Shown: positions 22,292 through 27,999 of the stretch, piece by piece | How the letters are laid out: the number at the start of each line of letters is the position of its first letter | Numbering within the stretch: the first letter of the stretch is position 1 | Source: CAINOH01 sp041663565 | Lineage (GTDB): Archaea > Micrarchaeota > Micrarchaeia > Norongarragalinales > CAINOH01 | Length of the DNA: 34,099 nt | NCBI GenBank assembly: GCA_041663565.1 | Contig: JBAYMJ010000015.1 | Location: 1-34,099, forward strand | Direction of reading: 5' to 3' | Made by a program: the position numbers and the translations under genes | The notes under the pieces: generated by a model | What the model was told of the DNA's origin: nothing | The model's input: only the letters and a program-made list of their open reading frames with translations | Database searches by the model: none

Positions 22292-22546
22292 CTAGCCGTA
22301 CTTGAGCTTGAGCGCCAGGATTGCGGCGACAATGGCCATGGACGCAAGATTTGCAAGAATGATTGGCAACGCACCTAACAGAAGGCCATAGGCAAGCCAA
22401 AGCACCAGACCACAAAAGTAGAGAACGAACATCCCAAGCGAGATGTCGCGGGTTTTTTTGGTGCGGACAATCTTGAACAGCTGAGGCAAGCTTGAAATCG
22501 TAGTGATGAGGCCTGCAAGGAGCCCGACTATTTCAATGAAGTCCAC
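22292..22546 (-). CDS. SemiSWEET (MtN3/PQ-loop) sugar transporter
   Basis: An 84-aa protein with three hydrophobic helices, the half-transporter unit that dimerises to carry sugars across the membrane. The PQ motif is at Pro21-Gln22 in SSLPQLFKIVRTKKTRDIS. TM2 holds LYFCGLVLWLAYG. The conserved TM3 Asn is Asn66 in PIILANL. Length matches bacterial and archaeal SemiSWEETs (about 85-95). The substrate cannot be told from sequence. It stands on the same strand as its neighbours, 15 nt after the stop of the 22562-22918 gene, so it could be the third gene of that operon. Confidence 0.9.
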   Translation of the reverse strand: MDFIEIVGLLAGLITTISSLPQLFKIVRTKKTRDISLGMFVLYFCGLVLWLAYGLLLGALPIILANLASMAIVAAILALKLKYG

Positions 22547-22561
22547 AAAAAGAAAAGGGAT

Positions 22562-22918
22562 TCAGAGTATTTCAGGGTTCTCCTTGGTAGGAGACAGGTA
22601 GATTGTCGTGCCGGGCGTGAGGTTCTCGCGGAGCTTGACCGAGATGTACTTTCCGTACTTTCCCTCGTTAATCCACCCGCTTCCGACGTAGCCTTCCATC
22701 CCCTTGGCCTTGACCGAGAACTGGGGCTTGTTGCCGTGCGGCTCGGATGCCGCAAATACCGGCTGCGACTCGACTCTTGGTTCTATCATATACATTCCCA
22801 CCTTCCCCGCATCAACATCGGAATAGCGTGGCTCTGAATACCCTGGCCTGCCGGGGGCAGCACCCGAAAGCACGGCACTCAATGGAGGAAGCCTTCCGAA
22901 TTTTCCTGCGTAGAACAT
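22562..22918 (-). CDS. Small protein with a DUF736-like C-terminal domain
   Basis: A 118-aa protein. The first 60 residues are Pro/Gly-rich and probably flexible. Residues about 66-110 (FSVKAKGMEGYVGSGWINEG, then KYGKYISVKLRENL and TIYLSP) resemble small beta-barrel domains of the DUF736 kind, where a G-W-x-N/K-x-x-K-x-G-K-Y-x-S-V-K-L pattern is usual. The match is by eye and tentative. AGGTGA stands 9 nt before the ATG, close to the stop of the 43-aa gene, so the genes are translated from one message. Confidence 0.7.
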   Translation of the reverse strand: MFYAGKFGRLPPLSAVLSGAAPGRPGYSEPRYSDVDAGKVGMYMIEPRVESQPVFAASEPHGNKPQFSVKAKGMEGYVGSGWINEGKYGKYISVKLRENLTPGTTIYLSPTKENPEIL

Positions 22919-22935
22919 AAGCGAAACTCACCTGT

Positions 22936-23067
22936 TCAGCAGACTGCGTTGCCGACAAAAAGCGACACTTTGCCGCCGCGGCCGGAAATCTGCTCTATTG
23001 CCAAGGGAAGCGAGTTAGCAATCCCCTGCACCTGGCTGTACGAAAGCCCTGAAACATCCATCTTCAT
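22936..23067 (-). CDS. 43-aa small protein, first gene of a small operon
   Basis: MKMDVSGLSYSQVQGIANSL opens a 43-aa protein with one helix (VQGIANSLPLAIEQIS) and a short strand-like end (KVSLFVGNAVC) finishing in Cys. GAGGTG stands 6 nt before the ATG and a TATA box TTATAAA stands about 43 nt upstream. Together these make a convincing start. The longer open frame upstream runs through this promoter and is not used. No family recognised. Confidence 0.7.
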   Translation of the reverse strand: MKMDVSGLSYSQVQGIANSLPLAIEQISGRGGKVSLFVGNAVC

Positions 23068-23106
23068 TGCCAACACCTCGTTGCTAAGAAGTCGTGCCGA
23101 GGTTGG

Positions 23107-23113
23107 TTTATAA
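23107..23113 (-). promoter_or_regulatory. TATA box of the 43-aa gene operon
   Basis: Minus strand TTATAAA, 40 nt upstream of the ATG at 23067, leaving a leader of about 17 nt that contains GAGGTG. Confidence 0.6.
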
Positions 23114-23155
23114 GGAAAAATAGACCCCGTTTCCGGTGAACGCGGCAAAGAATTC

Positions 23156-23163
23156 TTAAAAGG
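23156..23163 (+). promoter_or_regulatory. TATA-like element of the 23185 gene
   Basis: TTAAAAGG is centred about 27 nt before the ATG at 23185. No ribosome site is present in between, so a leaderless message is expected. Confidence 0.45.
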
Positions 23164-23184
23164 CCGCACCCACAGAATCTCTTC

Positions 23185-24306
23185 ATGCCACCTGCAAGAA
23201 AGCCGCCCGACCCCCTGAGGGGAAGGACGGTCAAGATTTACTTGGGCCGTGAAAACGGGGAAACGGACGCGCGGCGCGCCGGAATCCACGCAGCAATAGT
23301 CCACAGCGAGCACCCGGACCTCTTTTCCCTGATGACGCCCGATGAGCGCCTGATGCGCGCAAAGCTCATTTCAGACAGGGTCAATGGCCTGAAGGCCGCT
23401 TCCGGAACGAACGGGTACCTGCCCGACGTAAGGCGCGGGTGGCAGAAATACCTGCAGCCCTTCGGCTCGGCAAGCAGGTACCTTGGGGAGAACTACACCA
23501 TCCGGGATGCGAAAAGGATTTTTGCACTGAGGTCCAACGTGGACCTCCACCGCGCGGAAATGAACGCCGAATACGCCGCAGGTTTTCCCGACCAGGCAAT
23601 CAAGCGCGCTAGGGCGTTCCTCAAGTCGAAGGAAAAGTACGAGGATTTCTGCAGGCGCAACGTCCACTCCTCATTGGGACGCATCATCGGCCTCGAGGCA
23701 CGGAAGAACGACAGCAAAAAAATCAAGGTGTTCATCCAGGACGGAGTAGCCGGAAAGGTCGACCCCGAAAGCCTGAAGGCGGAGCTTGCGAAGCGCAACT
23801 GCACGGTCCTCTTCGACCCCGCCGGCCGGCAACCGAAGGACGCTCCCGAGGACAGGGCACTGCAAGGGCACAAGGAAAGCCCGAAGGGGCTTGACGACGA
23901 GTCGCTGCTACGCCTATCCTTCGAAAGCCAGCTGATGGCTTACCTTTTCTCCAACCGGAACATCGGGCAGGCCCTTGGACACGAATACATCCGCGCCCTC
24001 GGGTTCCTAAAGGAGCAGGACCTGCGGAGGATTTCCGGGGAACTTTTCAACCGCCAGGACGAGAACGACGAGGGCTTCCGCGACGTGCTGAACCGCGCTA
24101 TACAAAACCACATGGCAGAAAGCAGGGAATTCAAAAGAAGGCCCGGGGTATATACGGGCCAGTTTGTCCCGGCCTGCGACAAGGACGTCCCTAAGGTAAT
24201 CAGGCTGCTTGAGGAGAACCGCTTTACCGGGCCGCAGCCAATCAGCTTCCCGGCACCTTCCGGCAGTGGCGCCCGGGCGACAACGGCCTCGCAGAAAGCT
24301 CGATGA
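23185..24306 (+). CDS. Orphan 373-aa soluble protein, no recognised family
   Basis: The protein is charged, without membrane segments or signal peptide. Visible parts are an N-terminal segment with VKIYLGRENGETDARRAG and IHAAIVHSEHPDLFSL; a central helical part with Arg/Lys-rich helices; an alpha/beta stretch IKVFIQDGVAGKVDPESLK with NCTVLFDPAG; a helical C-half (LLRLSFESQLMAYLFSNRNI, ALGHEYIRALGFLKEQDLRR); and a Pro/Ser/Ala-rich tail. I do not recognise a fold or catalytic motif. Codon use is like the neighbours. Its last 65 nt overlap the convergent Hsp20-like gene. Start chosen at the ATG 27 nt after a TATA element. Confidence 0.85.
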   Translation: MPPARKPPDPLRGRTVKIYLGRENGETDARRAGIHAAIVHSEHPDLFSLMTPDERLMRAKLISDRVNGLKAASGTNGYLPDVRRGWQKYLQPFGSASRYLGENYTIRDAKRIFALRSNVDLHRAEMNAEYAAGFPDQAIKRARAFLKSKEKYEDFCRRNVHSSLGRIIGLEARKNDSKKIKVFIQDGVAGKVDPESLKAELAKRNCTVLFDPAGRQPKDAPEDRALQGHKESPKGLDDESLLRLSFESQLMAYLFSNRNIGQALGHEYIRALGFLKEQDLRRISGELFNRQDENDEGFRDVLNRAIQNHMAESREFKRRPGVYTGQFVPACDKDVPKVIRLLEENRFTGPQPISFPAPSGSGARATTASQKAR

Positions 24307-24544
24307 ACGAGTTCTTCAGCGAACAGGACACGGTCTCCGCCGACGCTCCGAACGGCAGGTGGAACACGCCCTCCCAGCGCACGCGGCGGCCGGACAGCAC
24401 GGTCACGTGCACGATGTCCTTTTTCACCGCGACCTTGGCGGCCCTTGCAGTCCCGACCCCCGCATCCCCGATATCCATCACTATCCGGATTGAGCCGTCG
24501 GGAAGCTCGACTGCCTCGAAAACGTTCGTCTGCAAGTCCCACAA
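24242..24544 (-). CDS. Hsp20/alpha-crystallin-like small protein
   Basis: A 100-aa protein with the alpha-crystallin strand pattern: VELPDGSIRIVMDIGD, VKKDIVHVTVLSGRR, VFHLPFGASAETVSCSLKNSFIELSA. The last part matches the family's LP..V....V.A..KNG.L.I pattern. Small heat-shock proteins hold unfolding proteins. It lacks the usual long N-terminal arm and has a short basic tail without a clear I-x-I motif. The TTG start (MWDLQTNVF) has no obvious ribosome site, so the exact start is uncertain. The final 65 nt overlap the orphan gene on the other strand. Confidence 0.6.
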   Translation of the reverse strand: MWDLQTNVFEAVELPDGSIRIVMDIGDAGVGTARAAKVAVKKDIVHVTVLSGRRVRWEGVFHLPFGASAETVSCSLKNSFIELSARPLSPGRHCRKVPGS

Positions 24545-24692
24545 CCGCAGTGATTGTCAGCAGGCAGGCCATTATGGGTGCGGTAAAACGCAGTAAAACT
24601 TTTGGTTGAACAGGAAACACCCCAAAAAACGGAAAACCCATAGGCAATGAAAAAAATAAAAGCAGCTGAAGACAAAGGAAATAGGGTAAAAA

Positions 24693-24779
24693 ATGGCAAA
24701 AGAAAGCACGCACAAAAAGGCCGAGCGCTATTTTTACGAAGAAGCCAGGAAAAGGCTGAACCGCCCCAAATCCCACTAG
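24693..24779 (+). CDS. Possible 28-aa basic small protein
   Basis: ATG to TAG encodes a 28-aa peptide (MAKESTHKKAERYFYEEARK, then RLNRPKSH). It is amphipathic, helical and basic. AGGGT stands 5 nt before the ATG and an A/T-rich element (ATAAAAG, about 24655) could be a promoter. It lies in the 269-nt gap between the Hsp20-like gene and tRNA-Gln. Short length makes it uncertain. Confidence 0.35.
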   Translation: MAKESTHKKAERYFYEEARKRLNRPKSH

Positions 24780-24780
24780 G

Positions 24781-24788
24781 ATTTAAAC
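24781..24788 (+). promoter_or_regulatory. TATA box of tRNA-Gln
   Basis: ATTTAAAC is centred about 29 nt before the first base of the tRNA, the expected distance for an archaeal tRNA promoter. Confidence 0.55.
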
Positions 24789-24833
24789 CTTTGAGGGGCA
24801 TAATTTTATCCGCAGCCCCGTAGTACAGCGGTC

Positions 24834-24860
24834 AGCCTGCTGTGATAATCAGGCCCGCAA
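24834..24860 (+). other. Intron 1 of tRNA-Gln, in the D-loop
   Basis: The 27-nt intron forms a textbook bulge-helix-bulge: central helix GCGG/CCGC (4 perfect pairs), bulges TCA and AAA, inner stem GCCTG/CAGGC with loop CTGTGATAAT. Cuts at TC|A and AA|A join the D-loop. Confidence 0.85.
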
Positions 24861-24899
24861 AAGTATGTCGGCCTTTGGAGCCGAAGACAGCGGTTCGAA

Positions 24900-24949
24900 T
24901 TCTCCAAAGCACTGTGGCCGGATAGCCGCTGGAACTTTGGGGACGCAAC
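24900..24949 (+). other. Intron 2 of tRNA-Gln, in the T-loop
   Basis: The 50-nt intron sits between T-loop positions 59 and 60, exactly as in tRNA-Ala. Inner stem TCTCCAAAG/CTTTGGGGA has 9 pairs (one G-U). The central 4-nt helix TTCG/CGCA has one mismatch. Bulges are AAT and ACT, cut as AA|T and AC|T. Confidence 0.82.
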
Positions 24950-24987
24950 TCCGCTCGGGGCTATAATATTCAGAAAGGTGTTTTCAG

Positions 24988-25239
24988 ATGGGAAGGATAA
25001 AAGGTACACAAATCAAGGTTCTTGCAAGGCACATGCTCAAGACCAACGCGGCGATGTTCTCGGCCAGCTTTGACGAGGACAAGAAAATCCTGGACTCGCT
25101 TGAGCTTGGGATGAGCAAGACCGAGAAGAACAAGCTCGCGGGCGAGATTGCGCAGGAAATCGCGAAGCTTGACAGGATAGTCAGGCAGCAGGAGGCGGAG
25201 GAGGCCCAGAAGGAGGCAGCCGCCCAGGCGCACGCGTAG
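24988..25239 (+). CDS. rps17e: Ribosomal protein S17e
   Basis: An 83-aa small-subunit protein found only in archaea and eukaryotes. It starts MGRIKGTQIKVLARHML and continues FDEDKKILDSLELGMSKTEKNKLAGEIAQ, the family helices. A Gln/Glu/Ala-rich helix is added at the C terminus (about residues 65-83), longer than in the shortest archaeal forms of 60-65 aa. GGTG stands 9 nt before the ATG. It lies 24 nt after tRNA-Gln and may share its read-through transcript. Confidence 0.92.
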   Translation: MGRIKGTQIKVLARHMLKTNAAMFSASFDEDKKILDSLELGMSKTEKNKLAGEIAQEIAKLDRIVRQQEAEEAQKEAAAQAHA

Positions 25240-25255
25240 AACGCTTGCGCTATAA

Positions 25256-25299
25256 CTTTTTCTAATTCTTTTTTCATTTCCCGCTTTTAGGATTTTTTC
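25256..25299 (+). terminator. T-rich terminator after rps17e
   Basis: Three T runs (T5 at 25257-25261, T6 at 25269-25274 and T6 at 25293-25298) follow the S17e stop within 60 nt. Confidence 0.5.
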
Positions 25300-25303
25300 A
25301 ACC

Positions 25304-25759
25304 CTACTTTGAAAGCCGCAGGAGTATTTCCCTGTTGCTTTCAAGGATCTTCTTGTTCAGGTCCAGCAGGGACTTCGTCAGCGCGACCAGCTCGTCGATT
25401 TTCTGGTCCGAGCCAAGGGACGATGAGCCGAGTATGCTTCCTGAGATTGCCGGTTCGGCCTCGCCGGGCTTCTCGTCGAAAAGCGACGGCCTTGAGCCGG
25501 GTGTGGCTGACTCCGAGGAGTCCTCCGAAAAGAGTGATGAACGGGCCCTGGGCGCCTCCGGCTCTTCCGCAAAAGCGGGCCTTGCAGCGGGCTTGGGTGC
25601 CGGCGTTGACTGGGCTGCTGCCTTCGGTGCCGCCGCGGCCTTGGCCTCGGCAAGCACCCTTGGTGCATCGGGGATGCCCAAATCGGTCAGGTTTGCAAGG
25701 ATTTCGGATTCCGGCATCCCGGCTGAAAGCATCTCCTTGACGATTTGCTTGATTTCCAT
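25304..25759 (-). CDS. Protein with N-terminal UBA-like helices, Ala/Pro linker and C-terminal coiled coil
   Basis: A 151-aa protein. Residues 1-40 (MEIKQIVKEMLSAGMPESEI, then LANLTDLGIP) form short helices resembling a UBA-like or small helical bundle. An Ala/Pro/Ser-rich flexible linker follows for about 70 residues. The C terminus is a leucine-rich helix (KIDELVALTKSLLDLNKKIL, then ESNREILLRL) likely to pair in a coiled coil. No known family. ATG 25759 is preceded by GAGTGG and a TATA box. It is divergent from the HerA-like gene, whose partner on the far side has a similar plan. Confidence 0.75.
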   Translation of the reverse strand: MEIKQIVKEMLSAGMPESEILANLTDLGIPDAPRVLAEAKAAAAPKAAAQSTPAPKPAARPAFAEEPEAPRARSSLFSEDSSESATPGSRPSLFDEKPGEAEPAISGSILGSSSLGSDQKIDELVALTKSLLDLNKKILESNREILLRLSK

Positions 25760-25805
25760 AAGAATCCACTCGTAACCTACAGGAACTGGATTAGGCAATC
25801 CCCTC

Positions 25806-25813
25806 TTATAATA
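25806..25813 (-). promoter_or_regulatory. TATA box of the 25304-25759 gene
   Basis: Minus strand TATTATAA, about 50 nt before the ATG at 25759. Confidence 0.45.
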
Positions 25814-25877
25814 CATGCGCAACTGCCCCTCGTCCGCACGGGGCGCAAACCCGCACGGGCGATAGATTTTAAGCAGC

Positions 25878-25893
25878 GATTACCTCAGTAATC
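25878..25893 (+). promoter_or_regulatory. Inverted repeat ahead of the HerA-like gene
   Basis: GATTAC-CTCA-GTAATC is a perfect 6-nt inverted repeat, 31 nt before the ATG and just after a TTTTAAG TATA candidate at 25867-25873. The position near the transcription start would suit a repressor. Confidence 0.35.
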
Positions 25894-25923
25894 CAGACAG
25901 CATTTCGCAACTGCGGTTTTGAC

Positions 25924-27366
25924 ATGCAGCTAGACCTTCCTTTAGGACCATGGACCCGGATGTTCAACGCCCAGTGGGGCGAATACCCGCTGATGGTGTA
26001 CCAGAACCCGGACAAGATGATGCTGCTCACGCTTTTCGAGAAGCAGGACGGGAAGGTGACCGGCGCGCTCACGTTCCTCAAGAAGGGCTTCGTGATAGAG
26101 GGCGACACGTCCAGGATATCGCTGTCGCAGCGCCAGGACGTCATGATAGTGTCCAAGATCTCGCGCGAGCACGCCGGGAAATACCTGCTCATAAGCTCCT
26201 CGCCCTCATTCATCGAGTACAACAGGGACTCGCTCACCAAGACCATCACGCAGCAGGGCGCGGAGATAGAGCACCTGTCCAAGGCGATGGTGGAAATCCT
26301 TCGGGGCTACGAGTGCAAGGTCACGGACTTTCGGATGGTCGACGACGAGGAGCTGCAGCTTCTGCTTGGCGACCCGTTCTCGCTTTTTGCCTACCTGTCC
26401 GTGTCCAAGGGTGCGGGCACCCAGACGGTGCAGAGCAACGTCAAGTGCCTGCTTGGAATCGACCGCGACAACGAGCCGGTCTTTGCGAAGCTCTCCTCCC
26501 TGAACAAGGTCGCCATAACCGGCGGCAGGCTGCCGCAGAGGCTGCACGCGATGCATCTCGTAATCGAGTCGTCGCTGATGAACAACATCTCGACCATAGT
26601 GTTTGACAGCAACAACGCGTTCACGGGACTCGCCCAGCCCAACAAGGACTCGTCAAAGTACGAGGAGTTCAAGCTTTCGTCCATACCTCTGGGCTTCCCG
26701 TTCAAGACCTACGAGCTCGAGCAGGGGCTTTTCATCGACCTTTCCAAGCTGGACCCCGAGGTGTTCCTTTCGGTGTACGGCATCGAGAAAGGCGACGTGG
26801 CGATGGTCATAAAGAGGACCTACGACGAGAAGGCCGGCAGCTTCAACGCGATAAGCGACCTGATTGGGGCCATGGACCAGCTCCACGAGAGCGCCGACAT
26901 CACTAGGTACACCATAAGCAAGGCAATACGCGCCGCAACGGTCATACAGAAGAGCTCGCCCAACGTGTTCGCGAAGGCCGGCACGTTCGAGATGTCCGCA
27001 TCCTCGGGCCTGGGCAAGGTCATTCACATCAACTTGTTCGGCCAGCAGGCCGAGATAGCGATGCTTGCGACGCACGCTGTTCTTGAGACCACCGCGGTGT
27101 GCGAGACCTCGGACAGGCCCGTGCTCCTTGCGTTCGCGCAGGACTCGACCGAGATACCGGCTGCAATCATGGCGAGGCTGCGCGGCTCCTGCGAAGCCGG
27201 CACCAACCTGGTGCTTTCGGCCCAGCACGACAGCGACCTGGCAGACTTCGCGGCCACGCTGAACATCGAGATAGTCGGCGACGACGCCATACTCTCCGAG
27301 GAAGGCGAAAAGCAGCGCAGGATAAGGCTCCGGCCCGCCTACTCGCACGACAGCGAGCTTGCATAA
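25924..27366 (+). CDS. HerA/FtsK-superfamily ATPase-like protein with degenerate Walker A
   Basis: A 480-aa protein. The N-terminal 185 residues form a domain with no clear family. From about residue 190 it follows the HerA/DUF87 core: NKVAITGGRLPQRLHAMHLV (residues 194-213) stands where HerA has the P-loop, then ISTIVFDSNNAF (strand with Asp), and near the C terminus RPVLLAFAQDSTEIP (Walker B position) and TNLVLSAQHDSDLADF (the TQ...S/D sensor strand). The P-loop G-x-x-x-x-G-K-S/T is lost: 200-206 reads GGRLPQR. I infer a non-hydrolysing or structural relative of DNA-pumping ATPases. It lacks signal peptide and membrane spans. Codon use is like the neighbours. Confidence 0.75.
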   Translation: MQLDLPLGPWTRMFNAQWGEYPLMVYQNPDKMMLLTLFEKQDGKVTGALTFLKKGFVIEGDTSRISLSQRQDVMIVSKISREHAGKYLLISSSPSFIEYNRDSLTKTITQQGAEIEHLSKAMVEILRGYECKVTDFRMVDDEELQLLLGDPFSLFAYLSVSKGAGTQTVQSNVKCLLGIDRDNEPVFAKLSSLNKVAITGGRLPQRLHAMHLVIESSLMNNISTIVFDSNNAFTGLAQPNKDSSKYEEFKLSSIPLGFPFKTYELEQGLFIDLSKLDPEVFLSVYGIEKGDVAMVIKRTYDEKAGSFNAISDLIGAMDQLHESADITRYTISKAIRAATVIQKSSPNVFAKAGTFEMSASSGLGKVIHINLFGQQAEIAMLATHAVLETTAVCETSDRPVLLAFAQDSTEIPAAIMARLRGSCEAGTNLVLSAQHDSDLADFAATLNIEIVGDDAILSEEGEKQRRIRLRPAYSHDSELA

Positions 27367-27403
27367 TAAGGTAAACTGATTATCCGGATTATCCTTCGGG
27401 AAT

Positions 27404-27820
27404 TCAGCCGGTCCTTTTGTCAAACTCTTCTGCTATGAGCTTGCGCGCCTGCTTCAGGGTGACAAAGTCAAGCGGGTTGATGGTGTCAAGAGTGTAGTGC
27501 AGCTCGGACACCTCGGACTTTGTCGCGGCCTGCTCGCGCAGCTCGGCGACCTGCTTTTTCAGCGCCTCGACCTCTGCGGCAAGGCTCCCGTTGGACTCCG
27601 CAGCGCTCGCCGCGGACGATGAGGCGGATGGCGGGATGGGCGCGCCGGTCTCCAGCTTGTGAATCTTCTCGTTGTGCACGACTATGGTGCGGCCGATTAT
27701 ATCCTCGTTCTTCTCAATCATCCTGATTTTCTGCGCAATCAGGCTTATCTTGGAGTCGAGCATCTGTATCTCCGCCTTCAGGTCGTCGTACTTTTTCTGC
27801 GGAGTCGGGGCGTCTGCCAT
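27404..27820 (-). CDS. Coiled-coil protein of unknown function
   Basis: A 138-aa protein with two coiled-coil stretches (residues about 10-45, YDDLKAEIQMLDSKISLIAQ, and about 75-105, LAAEVEALKKQVAELREQA), a short Ser/Ala linker between them, and a conserved-looking C-terminal motif LHYTLDTINPLDFVTLKQAR that ends in a charged helix. GGTGA stands 5 nt before ATG 27820. A longer open frame (to 27853) is less likely. It converges on the HerA-like gene, with 37 nt between stops. No family is recognised with confidence. Confidence 0.78.
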   Translation of the reverse strand: MADAPTPQKKYDDLKAEIQMLDSKISLIAQKIRMIEKNEDIIGRTIVVHNEKIHKLETGAPIPPSASSSAASAAESNGSLAAEVEALKKQVAELREQAATKSEVSELHYTLDTINPLDFVTLKQARKLIAEEFDKRTG

Positions 27821-27999
27821 GAAGTTCACCAGTGGATGATTTGCCTTAGCCAACTAATCACCCTACCTTGCCATAAAAACATTCGGATGCGGGCTGGGCC
27901 GCATCAATTGCGCACATTAAAAAGCCCAAAGATTTTGAGACTAACTTAGCCCGCATTTTTCGGGGCGTCAAACGGCAGATGAAAAGAGGGTGTGTAGTT

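Larger units (their letters stand above)
24814..24963 (+). tRNA. tRNA-Gln (TTG) with two introns, in the D-loop and T-loop
   Basis: Acceptor AGCCCCG (24814-24820) pairs perfectly with CGGGGCT (24956-24962), the usual archaeal tRNA-Gln acceptor. The anticodon arm is TCGGC-CTTTGGA-GCCGA, anticodon TTG. The D-stem GTAC/GTAT is split by intron 1 (24834-24860). The T-stem AGCGG/CCGCT is split by intron 2 (24900-24949). Removing both gives a standard 73-nt tRNA with D-loop AGCGGTCAA, variable loop AGAC and T-loop TTCGAAT, ending in discriminator A. CCA is not encoded. Confidence 0.93.

Noticed and set aside
24648..24823. Open frame starting ATG AAA AAA ATA, running toward tRNA-Gln
   Set aside because: It reads into the tRNA, has rare codons for this genome and no ribosome site.
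24834..24858. Reading GCCTG-CTGTGATAAT-CAGGC as a tRNA-His anticodon arm
   Set aside because: The loop is 10 nt, the acceptor is that of tRNA-Gln, and a normal TTG anticodon arm lies downstream. This stem is the inner helix of the D-loop intron.
26653..27423. Minus-strand open frame opposite the HerA-like gene
   Set aside because: Product is low in structure signals. The plus strand shows a full superfamily pattern.
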